DNA of 64,000 bases from Paenibacillus sp. LHD-117 (GTDB taxonomy: Bacteria > Bacillota > Bacilli > Paenibacillales > Paenibacillaceae), in assembly GCF_030929555.1 (NCBI RefSeq), contig NZ_JAVFVT010000023.1, forward strand, positions 47,152 to 111,151, read 5' to 3'. The notes under the pieces were generated by a model. It did no database searches and had not been told where the DNA came from. It was given only the letters and a program-made list of their open reading frames with translations. The number at the start of each line of letters is the position of its first letter. Position 1 is the first letter of the stretch. The position numbers and the translations under genes are program-made. Positions 16,332 to 24,334 of this stretch are shown piece after piece.

Positions 16332-18674
16332 TCAATTCATCGAAACAAGGAGGTTATCGAATACGGCCGTCTGATCGTACGTGCGCAAGCCGATATACCC
16401 GCTGCTCAAGCTGGCGTCGCTGACGCTAATTTTTTTCACGCCGTCCACATAGGCTTTGAAGGAGCTTCCTTTCATCTCCAACTTGAGCAAATACCAAGTG
16501 CCGGGAGCGGCGATCATATCCGCTTCCCCGATATTGGTCCAACGATTGCCTAGTTTTTTGTACAGCTGAACCTTATTCAAATCGTAATTGATGCGCAAGG
16601 TGTACATGGAGGAGAAATCCGCGTTTGCCCGGGCGACCAAGCCGGCGGAAGCGTTCGTTCGATCATTGTCGTACGCTTTCAAGGCTGTCGTTATGGCGGT
16701 GTCGGAGTAGGTCGAACCGGCAACGGTTTCCGCAATGCCGATTCCCGATTGCTTCAACACGCTGTTGACGATAGGAACGCCGTCGTGACTTACGTCTACG
16801 CTCATGGACCAATTGCCGCCGAGCGGTGTCCAGCTGCCGGAGCTATTATTCTGGAAGGTGTCGCCAAAATGTTGGGGTTCGAACATGACCGCATCGGCCC
16901 TGAAGTTGGAACCGCCTCCAATTGCCGTCAGCCGCACGTATTCTTCCGGTCCGCCGGCGAAATAGACCGTATCGATCAGGCGCCAACGGCCGCCCGCGAT
17001 GGTCGTCTGGTTGATGGTGACCGTGTTCCTTATGCCGTTATGATAGACCGTAAATTGCGCGCTCTTCGCCGAGCCTTGATGGTACGGATAGCTAACATAC
17101 ACATTGTAGTACCCCGGTGCCGAAAGGTTCGGCCGCCATGTAGCCGTGCTTCCGTTGGCGCTGCTGTAACGGGAGCCGCCGCCGTAACTGCCGCCAAGCG
17201 TGCTATCCCCCCATGTTCCGGTCTCGGTGTAGCCGACGCTTCCCTGATCGACGATGATCACGCTTCTCGCCTTTATCGGGCCGACGATGTTGGAATACGG
17301 TGAATAAGAGCCATGCTTGTTTTTCGCTTTCACCCGATAGTAATAGCTTGCGCCGTCCTCGGCGGACGCATCGTCGAATATCGGTACGGCAAACGTGTAA
17401 TGGCGCGGCGCGGAAACATCGTCCGTTACCTCGCTACCTACTGTCATCCATGGACCGGATGAGCTTGTCGAACGTTCAACGGTATAAGCGCTTGCCCCCG
17501 AGACTCCCTTCCAAGAGAGTGTATGCACGGAGTCGGCGGGGTGCATGACGGGCGCATCGGGTATCGGCCAAGAAGGAACGGTAGAGCCCTTCATCGAGTA
17601 AGCATACTCGCGCAGCAGGTCGATGATGGCCGTTTCGTTCGCCCAATCACCGGAAGCGAAGCCGGGATAGCGCGAATAGGCCCAGGCTCCGACGGGAGGC
17701 CAATGCCAGCCGCCCAACTTGTGATGGTGCATGCCGCCCCAGAACATGGCGCCCGAAGTTCCATTGTTCTGAACGATGTCCAGCAGCTGCTCGGTTTCCG
17801 CGGGGGAATAGTCGCCGAATTCGCCGATGATCAACGCCTTTTTTCCTGTTGTTTTATCTCTCCATTCCTTGAGCTTCGCAGCCATGTCGACATTGTGATA
17901 CTTGTAAATATGCGGAACAATGATATCGATATTGCTGTCGTTCAGTGCACCCGGCCTAATGCCTTGCGCCCGAACGTAGCCCCCGTCGGCGAGAAGGTGG
18001 TTGGAATCCAGGCTTTTTACGTACGCCGCCATCTCGCTTACCCAGCCGTCCGTGGAGGGAAGCTCGTTGCCCAGCTGCCATGCGAGAATGGCTTTATCGT
18101 TTTTGTACGGCACGCCCGTATATGAATTGGTCCGGTTAATGACGTATTGCATGAAATTTTTGAAGTCCTGCTTCACGGTCGGGTCGCTCCAGAACTCATT
18201 GGCCGTTTTGCCGCGGAAGGCCGCCCAATCGGCAATTCCTCCGATATAGTTGTACTGATCCACGAACGGAATAATGAGCCGAATATTGTGCTGGTTTGCT
18301 AGCTGAACAATTTTATCCAAAAGCTTGAATGCGCTTTCATTATAATCGCTTGGCCCCATAACATGCCTGAAAGTACCCGGGGGGTCGCTGCTCATCCTCA
18401 CTTCGAACGGATACAAGCGAATATGGTTAATCCCCGAGTCGGCGGCCGCCCGGATCGCATCCTCGATTTCCGAAGGATCCGTCCATGCTCGGTTCAGCAA
18501 CGGCTGGTTCGTTCCGACAAATCGATACGCGGCCGTCCCCTCCATCAACGTATCCCCGCTGCGCGTGATATACGATGTAAATCCCTCATCGGCACGAGCC
18601 GGCCACAAGTTGAAAAAAGTGTCGAGCGTAAGCAGCATAACGGCCAAGGTGACGAGTTTCAACCATCTGTCCAT
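16332..18674 (-). CDS. Secreted GH5-like (mannanase/cellulase type) glycoside hydrolase with C-terminal beta modules
   Basis: 780 residues from the ATG at 18674, chosen because AAGGAGG lies just upstream and the signal peptide starts there. Order: signal peptide ending near ARADEG, TIM barrel (about 40-355) with acid/base Glu204 in QLGNELP and nucleophile Glu285 in IIGEFGDYS, a fibronectin-III-like module (about 375-470), a golvesin/Xly-type carbohydrate-binding module (about 475-610) and a concanavalin-like C-terminal module (about 615-780). It probably cuts an extracellular beta-mannan or beta-glucan; substrate is not certain. Transcribed against the lasso operon, with the terminator between them. 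Confidence 0.82.
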   Translation of the reverse strand: MDRWLKLVTLAVMLLTLDTFFNLWPARADEGFTSYITRSGDTLMEGTAAYRFVGTNQPLLNRAWTDPSEIEDAIRAAADSGINHIRLYPFEVRMSSDPPGTFRHVMGPSDYNESAFKLLDKIVQLANQHNIRLIIPFVDQYNYIGGIADWAAFRGKTANEFWSDPTVKQDFKNFMQYVINRTNSYTGVPYKNDKAILAWQLGNELPSTDGWVSEMAAYVKSLDSNHLLADGGYVRAQGIRPGALNDSNIDIIVPHIYKYHNVDMAAKLKEWRDKTTGKKALIIGEFGDYSPAETEQLLDIVQNNGTSGAMFWGGMHHHKLGGWHWPPVGAWAYSRYPGFASGDWANETAIIDLLREYAYSMKGSTVPSWPIPDAPVMHPADSVHTLSWKGVSGASAYTVERSTSSSGPWMTVGSEVTDDVSAPRHYTFAVPIFDDASAEDGASYYYRVKAKNKHGSYSPYSNIVGPIKARSVIIVDQGSVGYTETGTWGDSTLGGSYGGGSRYSSANGSTATWRPNLSAPGYYNVYVSYPYHQGSAKSAQFTVYHNGIRNTVTINQTTIAGGRWRLIDTVYFAGGPEEYVRLTAIGGGSNFRADAVMFEPQHFGDTFQNNSSGSWTPLGGNWSMSVDVSHDGVPIVNSVLKQSGIGIAETVAGSTYSDTAITTALKAYDNDRTNASAGLVARANADFSSMYTLRINYDLNKVQLYKKLGNRWTNIGEADMIAAPGTWYLLKLEMKGSSFKAYVDGVKKISVSDASLSSGYIGLRTYDQTAVFDNLLVSMN

Positions 18675-18853
18675 GCCATTATTCCTCCTTATGTTCAAAT
18701 GGTCATCCACTTGAACGACATTTACGGAACGTCTGCGGCAGCTTAGGGAGAATCCCCTAATCCAACATATGAAAGCGGATACAAAAATAATAGTCTGACC
18801 ATCCTATTCACGCGGCGGGCAACAGGTTCTAAGCGGAATTAGGCGCCGTAAGC

Positions 18854-18904
18854 ACAAAAAAACAGGCCGGTTAATGGCAGGCTTGACCATTAACGGACCT
18901 GTTT
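18854..18904 (-). terminator. Terminator of the XRE regulator gene
   Basis: Long imperfect stem built from AACAGG...GTTAATGG (18861-18878) and CCATTAAC...CCTGTT (18888-18903). Read on the minus strand it is followed by a run of T (AAAAAAA on the plus strand at 18856-18862). Confidence 0.75.
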
Positions 18905-18926
18905 ATATCTCGGATGAAAGGCAGCG

Positions 18927-19283
18927 TTATTCTTGTTTGGGCAAAGCGCGGTCCCGAAGCACTCGTTCGAGCAGGCTCCGGATCAGGTCGAGATCGTCCT
19001 TCTCCAGAGGGACGCCGTCCCAGTGAAGCTGCTCCACGTTCAAGTATTCCTTCGCGTTATGAGTAAGCTCGGCAGGCGGATCGGGGTGATCGGTAAGGCC
19101 TAGCAGATAGTCCGCGGACGTACGCAATTTTCGGGAAATCGTCTGGATGGATTCGATCGTCGGCTGACGGTATCCCGATTCGTAACCCGCATAGGTGCTT
19201 TTGGCCACGCCTACGTAGTCGGCCACTTCCTGCATGGTCAACTTTCGGCTCTTCCTCAGCTGCTTCAATCGCTTCGCAAACAT
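18927..19283 (-). CDS. XRE-family HTH transcriptional regulator
   Basis: 118 residues. Residues 5-60 form a Cro/cI-type helix-turn-helix (LKQLRKSRKLTMQEVADYVGVAKSTYAGYESGYRQPTIE). The C-terminal part contains the KEYLNVEQLHWDGVPL motif followed by a Leu-rich helix, as in SlrR/SinR-like Bacillus regulators that use it for dimerisation. It is preceded by a palindrome (19336-19353) that may be its own operator, and stands between the GH5-like gene and the AraC-type regulator. Its targets are unknown. Confidence 0.85.
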   Translation of the reverse strand: MFAKRLKQLRKSRKLTMQEVADYVGVAKSTYAGYESGYRQPTIESIQTISRKLRTSADYLLGLTDHPDPPAELTHNAKEYLNVEQLHWDGVPLEKDDLDLIRSLLERVLRDRALPKQE

Positions 19284-19335
19284 GTTTCTCTGCCCCCATT
19301 TATGTGATACGCATGCAAAATCAGTATATCAATCT

Positions 19336-19353
19336 TATGGCAGATTTGCCATA
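19336..19353. promoter_or_regulatory. Palindromic operator candidate upstream of the XRE gene
   Basis: TATGGCAGATTTGCCATA is a perfect 7-bp inverted repeat around GATT, 53 bp before the XRE start. XRE repressors commonly bind such short palindromes, so autoregulation is likely. Confidence 0.6.
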
Positions 19354-19396
19354 GAAGGAAGTAGGCAGATAAACTGAAAAAAAATGACGATAGATA

Positions 19397-19480
19397 AAAT
19401 AATGCACATCCATCAGGTTGTAAAAAAACGCCGACTAGTAGATTTTGACGATAGACGGCGTTTTCTTTTTCATCTATAGT
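19397..19480 (+). promoter_or_regulatory. Two-part operator and -10 of the AraC-type regulator gene
   Basis: Box 1 AAATAATGCACATC (19397-19410), 35 bp later box 2 TGACGATAGACGGCG (19446-19460), then 14 bp later a -10-like TATAGT (19475-19480). The same two boxes and the same 14-bp gap to TATAGT recur at 21967-22054. Box 2 covers the -35 position, and no good -35 exists, which suggests an activator-dependent promoter. Confidence 0.65.
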
Positions 19481-19505
19481 TGGTGTTAAGAATTGCTCCT
19501 ATTCA

Positions 19506-19519
19506 TGAAAACGTTTACG
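19506..19519 (+). promoter_or_regulatory. cre-like catabolite control site
   Basis: TGAAAACGTTTACG matches the CcpA site consensus TGWNANCGNTNWCA at 13 of 14 positions. It lies just downstream of the predicted transcription start, in the leader of the AraC-type gene, where CcpA would block elongation when preferred sugars are present. Confidence 0.6.
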
Positions 19520-19596
19520 ATCACCCAATGCGGATTGAGAATCCCCTGTTGGGTGATTTTCCATTCATTAGAGATAGAACCCAGGGGGAGATCGCA

Positions 19597-21858
19597 TTGC
19601 TCGGAAGATCTTTTTTCTCAAAACTTCTGATTGCCTATATTATCTTGGTCGTCGTCTACACCATCATTGCCGTCTGCGTGTCTTTTTTTAAGGATGGCCA
19701 GCGAGTGCGATCGGAATTAAGTCAAAACCAGCAGCATTTTCTCCTGCAATCGCGCGACAAAATCGACATGAAACTCGGCGTTTCTTCTAACCTGATCGCG
19801 CAATTGAAATATTATGAGCATGTTGTTAAATTTGCTGGAAAAGAACGCAATTACTATGAGATCACCCAAAGCTCTTACGCGCTGCAAAATCATATTAACG
19901 CATTCTCGGAATTCGGCTATAGCATCGATTTAATGAAAACAAATGACGATCTGGTCATTACGCCTCAATATTCGTTGGATAAAAAACGTTATATGGAAAG
20001 TATAGAAATGACCGAAGAGGATTTTAAGCAAATAGGCACAGAGAGCACGAGTCCAACCGTAACTTTATCTAGCAGTCATGATCTAACATCCACGGCAGAT
20101 GAGGGCGGCTCCATTCGAATCGTCAATCCGGAAAAAGTGGGAGCGGGGAATTCTTTATTTTTTGTTGTCACGTTCTATGAACAATTGCTGCTCCCGCCTC
20201 TATCGCCTGAAACGCAAGAAGCGTTTGCCATTATCGAGAATGGTCGATTCGTTACGCTCAAATCAAGCTTTGACGATAAACGGAGGGAGCAATTGATTGC
20301 CTATCCGCTGGCGCAACTTGATGAACTGACAACCGGCGATTACACGAAATTATCTACTGATGAATTCGACTTCCATTTGATTCGCTCGCAAACGATGCCG
20401 CAATGGTCTTATCTGTACGTGACGCAGAACTACTCGCTCATTGACTCCTTCATGCCGAATTTGAAGGGGGCTGCTCTATTATTGGCCGTGCTTGTCCTTG
20501 CGGGACTTGCGTTCGCCTATATGGTCTCCCGGCGCATGTACCGGCCCGTCAGCCATCTCGTCGGATTGTTCAAGAGTTACGGCGAGCCGGCGGGCACCGA
20601 CGAGTTCGCCTTCCTGCACGAGACGGCGACGAGTATAAGCAAAGCCAATGAACAATTGAAATCCGCATTGCATGAGCACCGACTTTCGATGAGAGACAAG
20701 TTCCTGCGGGATTTGCTCCACGGCCTCGTGCCTCCGGACAAGACGGATTACCTGTTGCATACCCATCAGCTTCAAGGACTTCGGGGCAATCTGACGGTGT
20801 GCGTAGTTGCATTCTCGAACATGAAGGAATTGGAGGAGCATTATTCGAAGGATGCGATTCTTACGATAAAATCACAGACTTCCTTGATTCTTCATGAACA
20901 ATTAAAGGTTCATTTTCCATGCGAGCTGCTGGATCTCGATTTTGCCAAATATGTCTTCATAATCGTGGAGTCCGACACGGATAACATTCAGAAGAAGCTT
21001 ATGAAGGCGATGGCTCGAATCGAGGACGGACATGCGTTCGGATTGATCGCGGCAGTTGGGCCTCCGGCAGACTCCGTCAATGAAATCGACCGCTCCTTCG
21101 ACCAGGCGCTGGATATTCTGAAGCGCAGATCGGCGACGGACCCGACTTCCGTCGTGACCTACGAGCAGCTTAGTTCCATTCAAATGGTGAGCTATTACTA
21201 CCCTATCGATTCGGAGCGGGAGCTGATCAGCTATGTGATTCGAGGCAAGCGGGAGAGCGCCATGCATACGCTGAACCGTCTTCTATCGGACAATCTGGAG
21301 CAGCGGCAGCTGACCCGGCAGCAGCTCGACCAGTTCAGCCTGCTCATATTGGCCACGCTGAATCGGATTATGCAGCAGCTCAATATGTCTTCCGACGAGT
21401 TCGCCGAACTCCATAAGGAATCTCTGGAAGCCGTGCAGCATGGCGAATCGATGGAGCGGATGACCGCCATCATGACCTTGTTTGGCGCGATGGTCGACAC
21501 GATCGACCGTCAGAACGAGATGATGGATAACAGCACGGTGAAGCGCATGATCGACTATATTCACGAGAACTATAACAAGGATTTATCGCTCAGCATGATC
21601 GCGGAGGCGTTTAATTTCTCTCCCGGATATGTCAGCATCGCCTTCAAAAATCATTCCGGCGACAATTTTAAAGACTACTTGAATTTTTATCGCGTGCAAC
21701 AAGCCAAAGAAATGATGCGCCAGCAGAAGGACATTAAAATTGGTGACTTGGCGCTCATGGTTGGCTGCAACAATGCGAATACGTTTATTCGTATGTTCCG
21801 CAAGTATGAAGGATTAGCTCCCGGGCAGTACGCCAAAAAGCTTACTGAGAAGCAATAA
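19597..21858 (+). CDS. Membrane-bound AraC-family transcriptional regulator of the uronate glycan locus
   Basis: 753 residues from TTG 19597, chosen because AGGGGGAG lies 7 nt upstream and because the promoter -10 and a cre-like site lie between the earlier in-frame start at 19480 and here. A first membrane helix (LLIAYIILVVVYTIIAVCVSFF) and a second (GAALLLAVLVLAGLAFAYMV, about residue 290-310) enclose an extracellular Cache-like sensor. The C-terminal 100 residues are the double HTH of AraC proteins (IHENYNKDLSLSMIAEAFNFSPGYVS; VGCNNANTFIRMFRKYEG). It probably senses an oligosaccharide outside the cell and activates the following transporter genes and itself. Confidence 0.85.
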   Translation: MLGRSFFSKLLIAYIILVVVYTIIAVCVSFFKDGQRVRSELSQNQQHFLLQSRDKIDMKLGVSSNLIAQLKYYEHVVKFAGKERNYYEITQSSYALQNHINAFSEFGYSIDLMKTNDDLVITPQYSLDKKRYMESIEMTEEDFKQIGTESTSPTVTLSSSHDLTSTADEGGSIRIVNPEKVGAGNSLFFVVTFYEQLLLPPLSPETQEAFAIIENGRFVTLKSSFDDKRREQLIAYPLAQLDELTTGDYTKLSTDEFDFHLIRSQTMPQWSYLYVTQNYSLIDSFMPNLKGAALLLAVLVLAGLAFAYMVSRRMYRPVSHLVGLFKSYGEPAGTDEFAFLHETATSISKANEQLKSALHEHRLSMRDKFLRDLLHGLVPPDKTDYLLHTHQLQGLRGNLTVCVVAFSNMKELEEHYSKDAILTIKSQTSLILHEQLKVHFPCELLDLDFAKYVFIIVESDTDNIQKKLMKAMARIEDGHAFGLIAAVGPPADSVNEIDRSFDQALDILKRRSATDPTSVVTYEQLSSIQMVSYYYPIDSERELISYVIRGKRESAMHTLNRLLSDNLEQRQLTRQQLDQFSLLILATLNRIMQQLNMSSDEFAELHKESLEAVQHGESMERMTAIMTLFGAMVDTIDRQNEMMDNSTVKRMIDYIHENYNKDLSLSMIAEAFNFSPGYVSIAFKNHSGDNFKDYLNFYRVQQAKEMMRQQKDIKIGDLALMVGCNNANTFIRMFRKYEGLAPGQYAKKLTEKQ

Positions 21859-21889
21859 GGCAGCAAGCTGCAATCGATGGTTCGAAACA

Positions 21890-21919
21890 GCCGCCTGGCC
21901 CAAGCGCCTGGCGGCTTTT
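21890..21919 (+). terminator. Terminator after the AraC-type regulator gene
   Basis: GCCGCC (21890-21895) pairs with GGCGGC (21910-21915), extended by GG/CC after a mismatch and followed by TTTTATCTT. Confidence 0.7.
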
Positions 21920-21966
21920 ATCTTGTTCAAAGGGTACTCCGCTTATGTGCGAAATGTAGATATATG

Positions 21967-22054
21967 AAATAATGCACATCATGCTCCTCTACATAAAGAG
22001 TTGTCGTTTGATGAAATAATGGCGATAGACAGCGCTTTCATCCATTCGTATAGT
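21967..22054 (+). promoter_or_regulatory. Two-part operator and -10 of the first sugar transporter operon
   Basis: Box 1 AAATAATGCACATC (21967-21980) is identical to that upstream of the regulator gene. Box 2 TGGCGATAGACAGCG (22020-22034) differs at two positions. TATAGT (22049-22054) follows after exactly 14 bp, as in the regulator promoter. This is the likely binding site of the AraC protein encoded just upstream. Confidence 0.68.
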
Positions 22055-22132
22055 TTAAATTGCAACGCTGGCCTCTCGAAAGGGAGCGCTCCAGAGAGGT
22101 CCAGCTAGACATCATGGAGAAAGGAGAAGAGA

Positions 22133-23053
22133 GTGCTGCTTAACTTTAAACAGATCAAGGCTAACTTGATTAGAGACCGATATCTTTACCTGCTGCTGAT
22201 CCCGTTCCTGGCCTGGTATATCATCTTTGCCTATAAGCCGATGTACGGTCTGCAGATTGCCTTTAAGGATTTCAGCGTATATAAGGGCATCGCGGCGAGT
22301 CCCTGGGTTGGGTTTGAGCATTTCGAGACGTTTTTTAAAAGTCCGTATTTTCTTCGGCTGCTAAAAAACACATTGCTGCTTAGTTTGTATCAATTGCTGT
22401 TCGCGTTTCCTGTGCCGATTATTCTCGCTTTGTTATTAAACGAATTGAAGAATGGCATTTTCAAAAAAACGGTGCAGACCTTCACGTATTTGCCCCACTT
22501 TATTTCGGTCGTCGTTGTAGCCGGGATCGTCACCAATTTTTTGGCGCCCAGCAACGGTATTATTAATATCTTGATCGATATGATGGGAGGCGAAAAGAAA
22601 TACTTCCTGACCGATCCCGATTACTTCCGTACGATCTTTATCGGGTCCATGGATATTTGGAAGGAAGCGGGGTTTGGCACCATCATCTATATAGCGGCCT
22701 TGTCCGGCGTGAATCCCGCCTTGTACGAAGCGGCCGTCATCGATGGAGCTAACCGATGGAAGCAGACGTGGCACATCACGCTTCCTGCCATTATTCCGAC
22801 GATTGCCATCATGCTTGTCATGAAAGTCGGGTCCATGCTGGAAGTCGGCTACGAGGCCATCATTCTTGTCTATCAGCCAGCCACCTACGAGACAGCCGAC
22901 GTGATCAACACCTACGTATACCGGTCCGGTCTTCAAGAAGCGCGTTACGACTTGGCCACGGCGGTAGGACTGTTTAATGCCGTCGTCGGATTTATTCTCG
23001 TCATATTCGCTAACAAGATGAGCAAGAAGCTAACTCAGACAGGATTATGGTAG
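22133..23053 (+). CDS. ABC sugar transporter permease, LplB type
   Basis: 306 residues with six predicted membrane helices. The cytoplasmic coupling motif EAAVIDGANRWKQTWHITLPAI near residue 200 is the EAA loop that contacts the ATPase. The family (LplB, binding-protein-dependent permeases) imports oligosaccharides in Paenibacillus and uses a shared ATPase encoded elsewhere; none is present here. The GTG start follows AAAGGAGAAG. The second permease begins 10 bp after its stop, so the two are cotranscribed from the AraC-type promoter at 22049. Confidence 0.9.
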   Translation: MLLNFKQIKANLIRDRYLYLLLIPFLAWYIIFAYKPMYGLQIAFKDFSVYKGIAASPWVGFEHFETFFKSPYFLRLLKNTLLLSLYQLLFAFPVPIILALLLNELKNGIFKKTVQTFTYLPHFISVVVVAGIVTNFLAPSNGIINILIDMMGGEKKYFLTDPDYFRTIFIGSMDIWKEAGFGTIIYIAALSGVNPALYEAAVIDGANRWKQTWHITLPAIIPTIAIMLVMKVGSMLEVGYEAIILVYQPATYETADVINTYVYRSGLQEARYDLATAVGLFNAVVGFILVIFANKMSKKLTQTGLW

Positions 23054-23063
23054 GTGATGGAAG

Positions 23064-23924
23064 TTGAAACGAACGAAAGGCGAAAAGCTGTTTTACGTAT
23101 GTAACTGCATCTTTCTTGCGATTATTTCTTTGCTTGCTTTGTATCCGTTTGTCTATGTTTTATCCGCATCCATCAGCTCCTCCGACGCGGTCGTTACCGG
23201 CAAGGTGATCTTGTGGCCGCACGATATTAACTTTGACTCCTATGCAAAGGTATTATCGGAGAAGGGGATTTGGGTAGCCTATTTAAATACGTTCTATTAC
23301 ACCCTATTCGGCGTCATCGCCAACTTGTTTCTCACGATTTGCGGCGCTTATGTCCTGTCCAAAAAACGGATTATGGGGCGTACGGCCATCAGCTTCTTTA
23401 TCGCGCTGACGATGTGGTTCCAGCCGGGCATGATTCCGACCTATCTCAATTTCCGGGATTTGAACATGCTCGATAGCCGCTTTACGATTATTATCGGTTT
23501 CGCGATTACGACCTTCTATGTCTTCCTCATGCGATCGTTCTTCGAGAGCATTCCTGAAGAGCTCGAGGAAGCGGCGAAGGTTGACGGAGCAAATGATCTG
23601 ACGATTCTTTGGAGGGTTTATCTGCCGCTGTCCAAAGCCGCTCTTGCGACGATCGGGTTGTTCTATGCGGTACACCGCTGGAACGGCTATTTCTGGACGA
23701 TGATCATTCTAAGCGACGAGAGCAAGGTGCCTCTGCAGGTTCTGTTGAAGAAGCTGATCGTCGAGATGAACGTGAACGACGAGATGGGCAATATGGCGGT
23801 CTATTCGAAGGAAACGATCATCTACGCGACCATCATCGTTTCCATCATTCCGATTGTCGCAGCCTATCCCTTCATTCAGAGGTATTTCGTTAAAGGAGCT
23901 ATGATCGGCTCCGTCAAAGGCTAG
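23064..23924 (+). CDS. ABC sugar transporter permease, LplC/YtcP type
   Basis: 286 residues, six predicted membrane helices, with the EAA loop EEAAKVDGANDLTILWRVYLPLSKA around residue 170. It pairs with the LplB-type permease upstream to form the membrane channel for an oligosaccharide, probably unsaturated uronate-containing fragments judging from the downstream lyase and GH88 genes. The TTG at 23064 follows AGGTGATGG. The binding-protein gene should come next, but a 345-bp inserted element lies between. Confidence 0.9.
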   Translation: MKRTKGEKLFYVCNCIFLAIISLLALYPFVYVLSASISSSDAVVTGKVILWPHDINFDSYAKVLSEKGIWVAYLNTFYYTLFGVIANLFLTICGAYVLSKKRIMGRTAISFFIALTMWFQPGMIPTYLNFRDLNMLDSRFTIIIGFAITTFYVFLMRSFFESIPEELEEAAKVDGANDLTILWRVYLPLSKAALATIGLFYAVHRWNGYFWTMIILSDESKVPLQVLLKKLIVEMNVNDEMGNMAVYSKETIIYATIIVSIIPIVAAYPFIQRYFVKGAMIGSVKG

Positions 23925-23934
23925 CGCATACTTC

Positions 23935-24279
23935 GAGGCTGTCGATTCATTGTGAACAAATTGATTTTCTGCTTGATGGGAATGCAGGTTGGTATGTGGG
24001 GCTTTCCACCTGCGTCTAACGGTTGCCAGTGCGCCTATTTCGTCTTAAACACCACTTCACAAATTTTAAGGGGTGCCAGCGAGCTTATTTCATCGAAATC
24101 AGCCCCATTATGCCGTTTTAGTGACAAATAAGCTCCACCACAACCTTTATAATTTCAAACCAGCCCAAAAGACGCATTTAGCCTCACTGACAACCGTTAC
24201 AGAATCTAACACACGACTCGTGGCCACTACCACGACGATTGGAGTCGACAAGTGTTGTCCACATTAAATCGACAGCCTC
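23935..24279. mobile_element. 345-bp MITE-like element with target-site duplication, between permease and binding-protein genes
   Basis: Perfect 13-bp terminal inverted repeats, GAGGCTGTCGATT (23935-23947) and AATCGACAGCCTC (24267-24279), extended imperfectly for about 13 more bases. The direct repeat ACTTC flanks it on both sides (23930-23934 and 24280-24284), the mark of a transposition event. It encodes no transposase; the short open frame inside is not credible. It fills the whole otherwise gene-free gap 23925-24334 and separates genes normally in one operon, so it could alter the ratio of permease to binding protein. Confidence 0.82.
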
Positions 24280-24334
24280 ACTTCAATCGGTTATGGCTAT
24301 AAAATGAGAAAAACAATATTGGGAGGTCATGAAT

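Noticed and set aside
16332..18125. Several long plus-strand frames opposite the GH5-like gene (for example 16749-17303 and 17523-18125)
   Set aside because: They are antisense to a gene with clear catalytic motifs and signal peptide, lack ribosome sites and show no family resemblance.
19480..19596. Upstream extension of the AraC-type regulator to a start at 19480
   Set aside because: The predicted -10 ends at 19480 and a cre-like site lies inside the extension; TTG 19597 has the good ribosome site and precedes the membrane helix directly.
24073..24267. 64-codon open frame inside the gap between permease and binding-protein genes
   Set aside because: It lies wholly within the MITE-like element, has no ribosome site, and its composition (many Thr and His) does not look like a protein.
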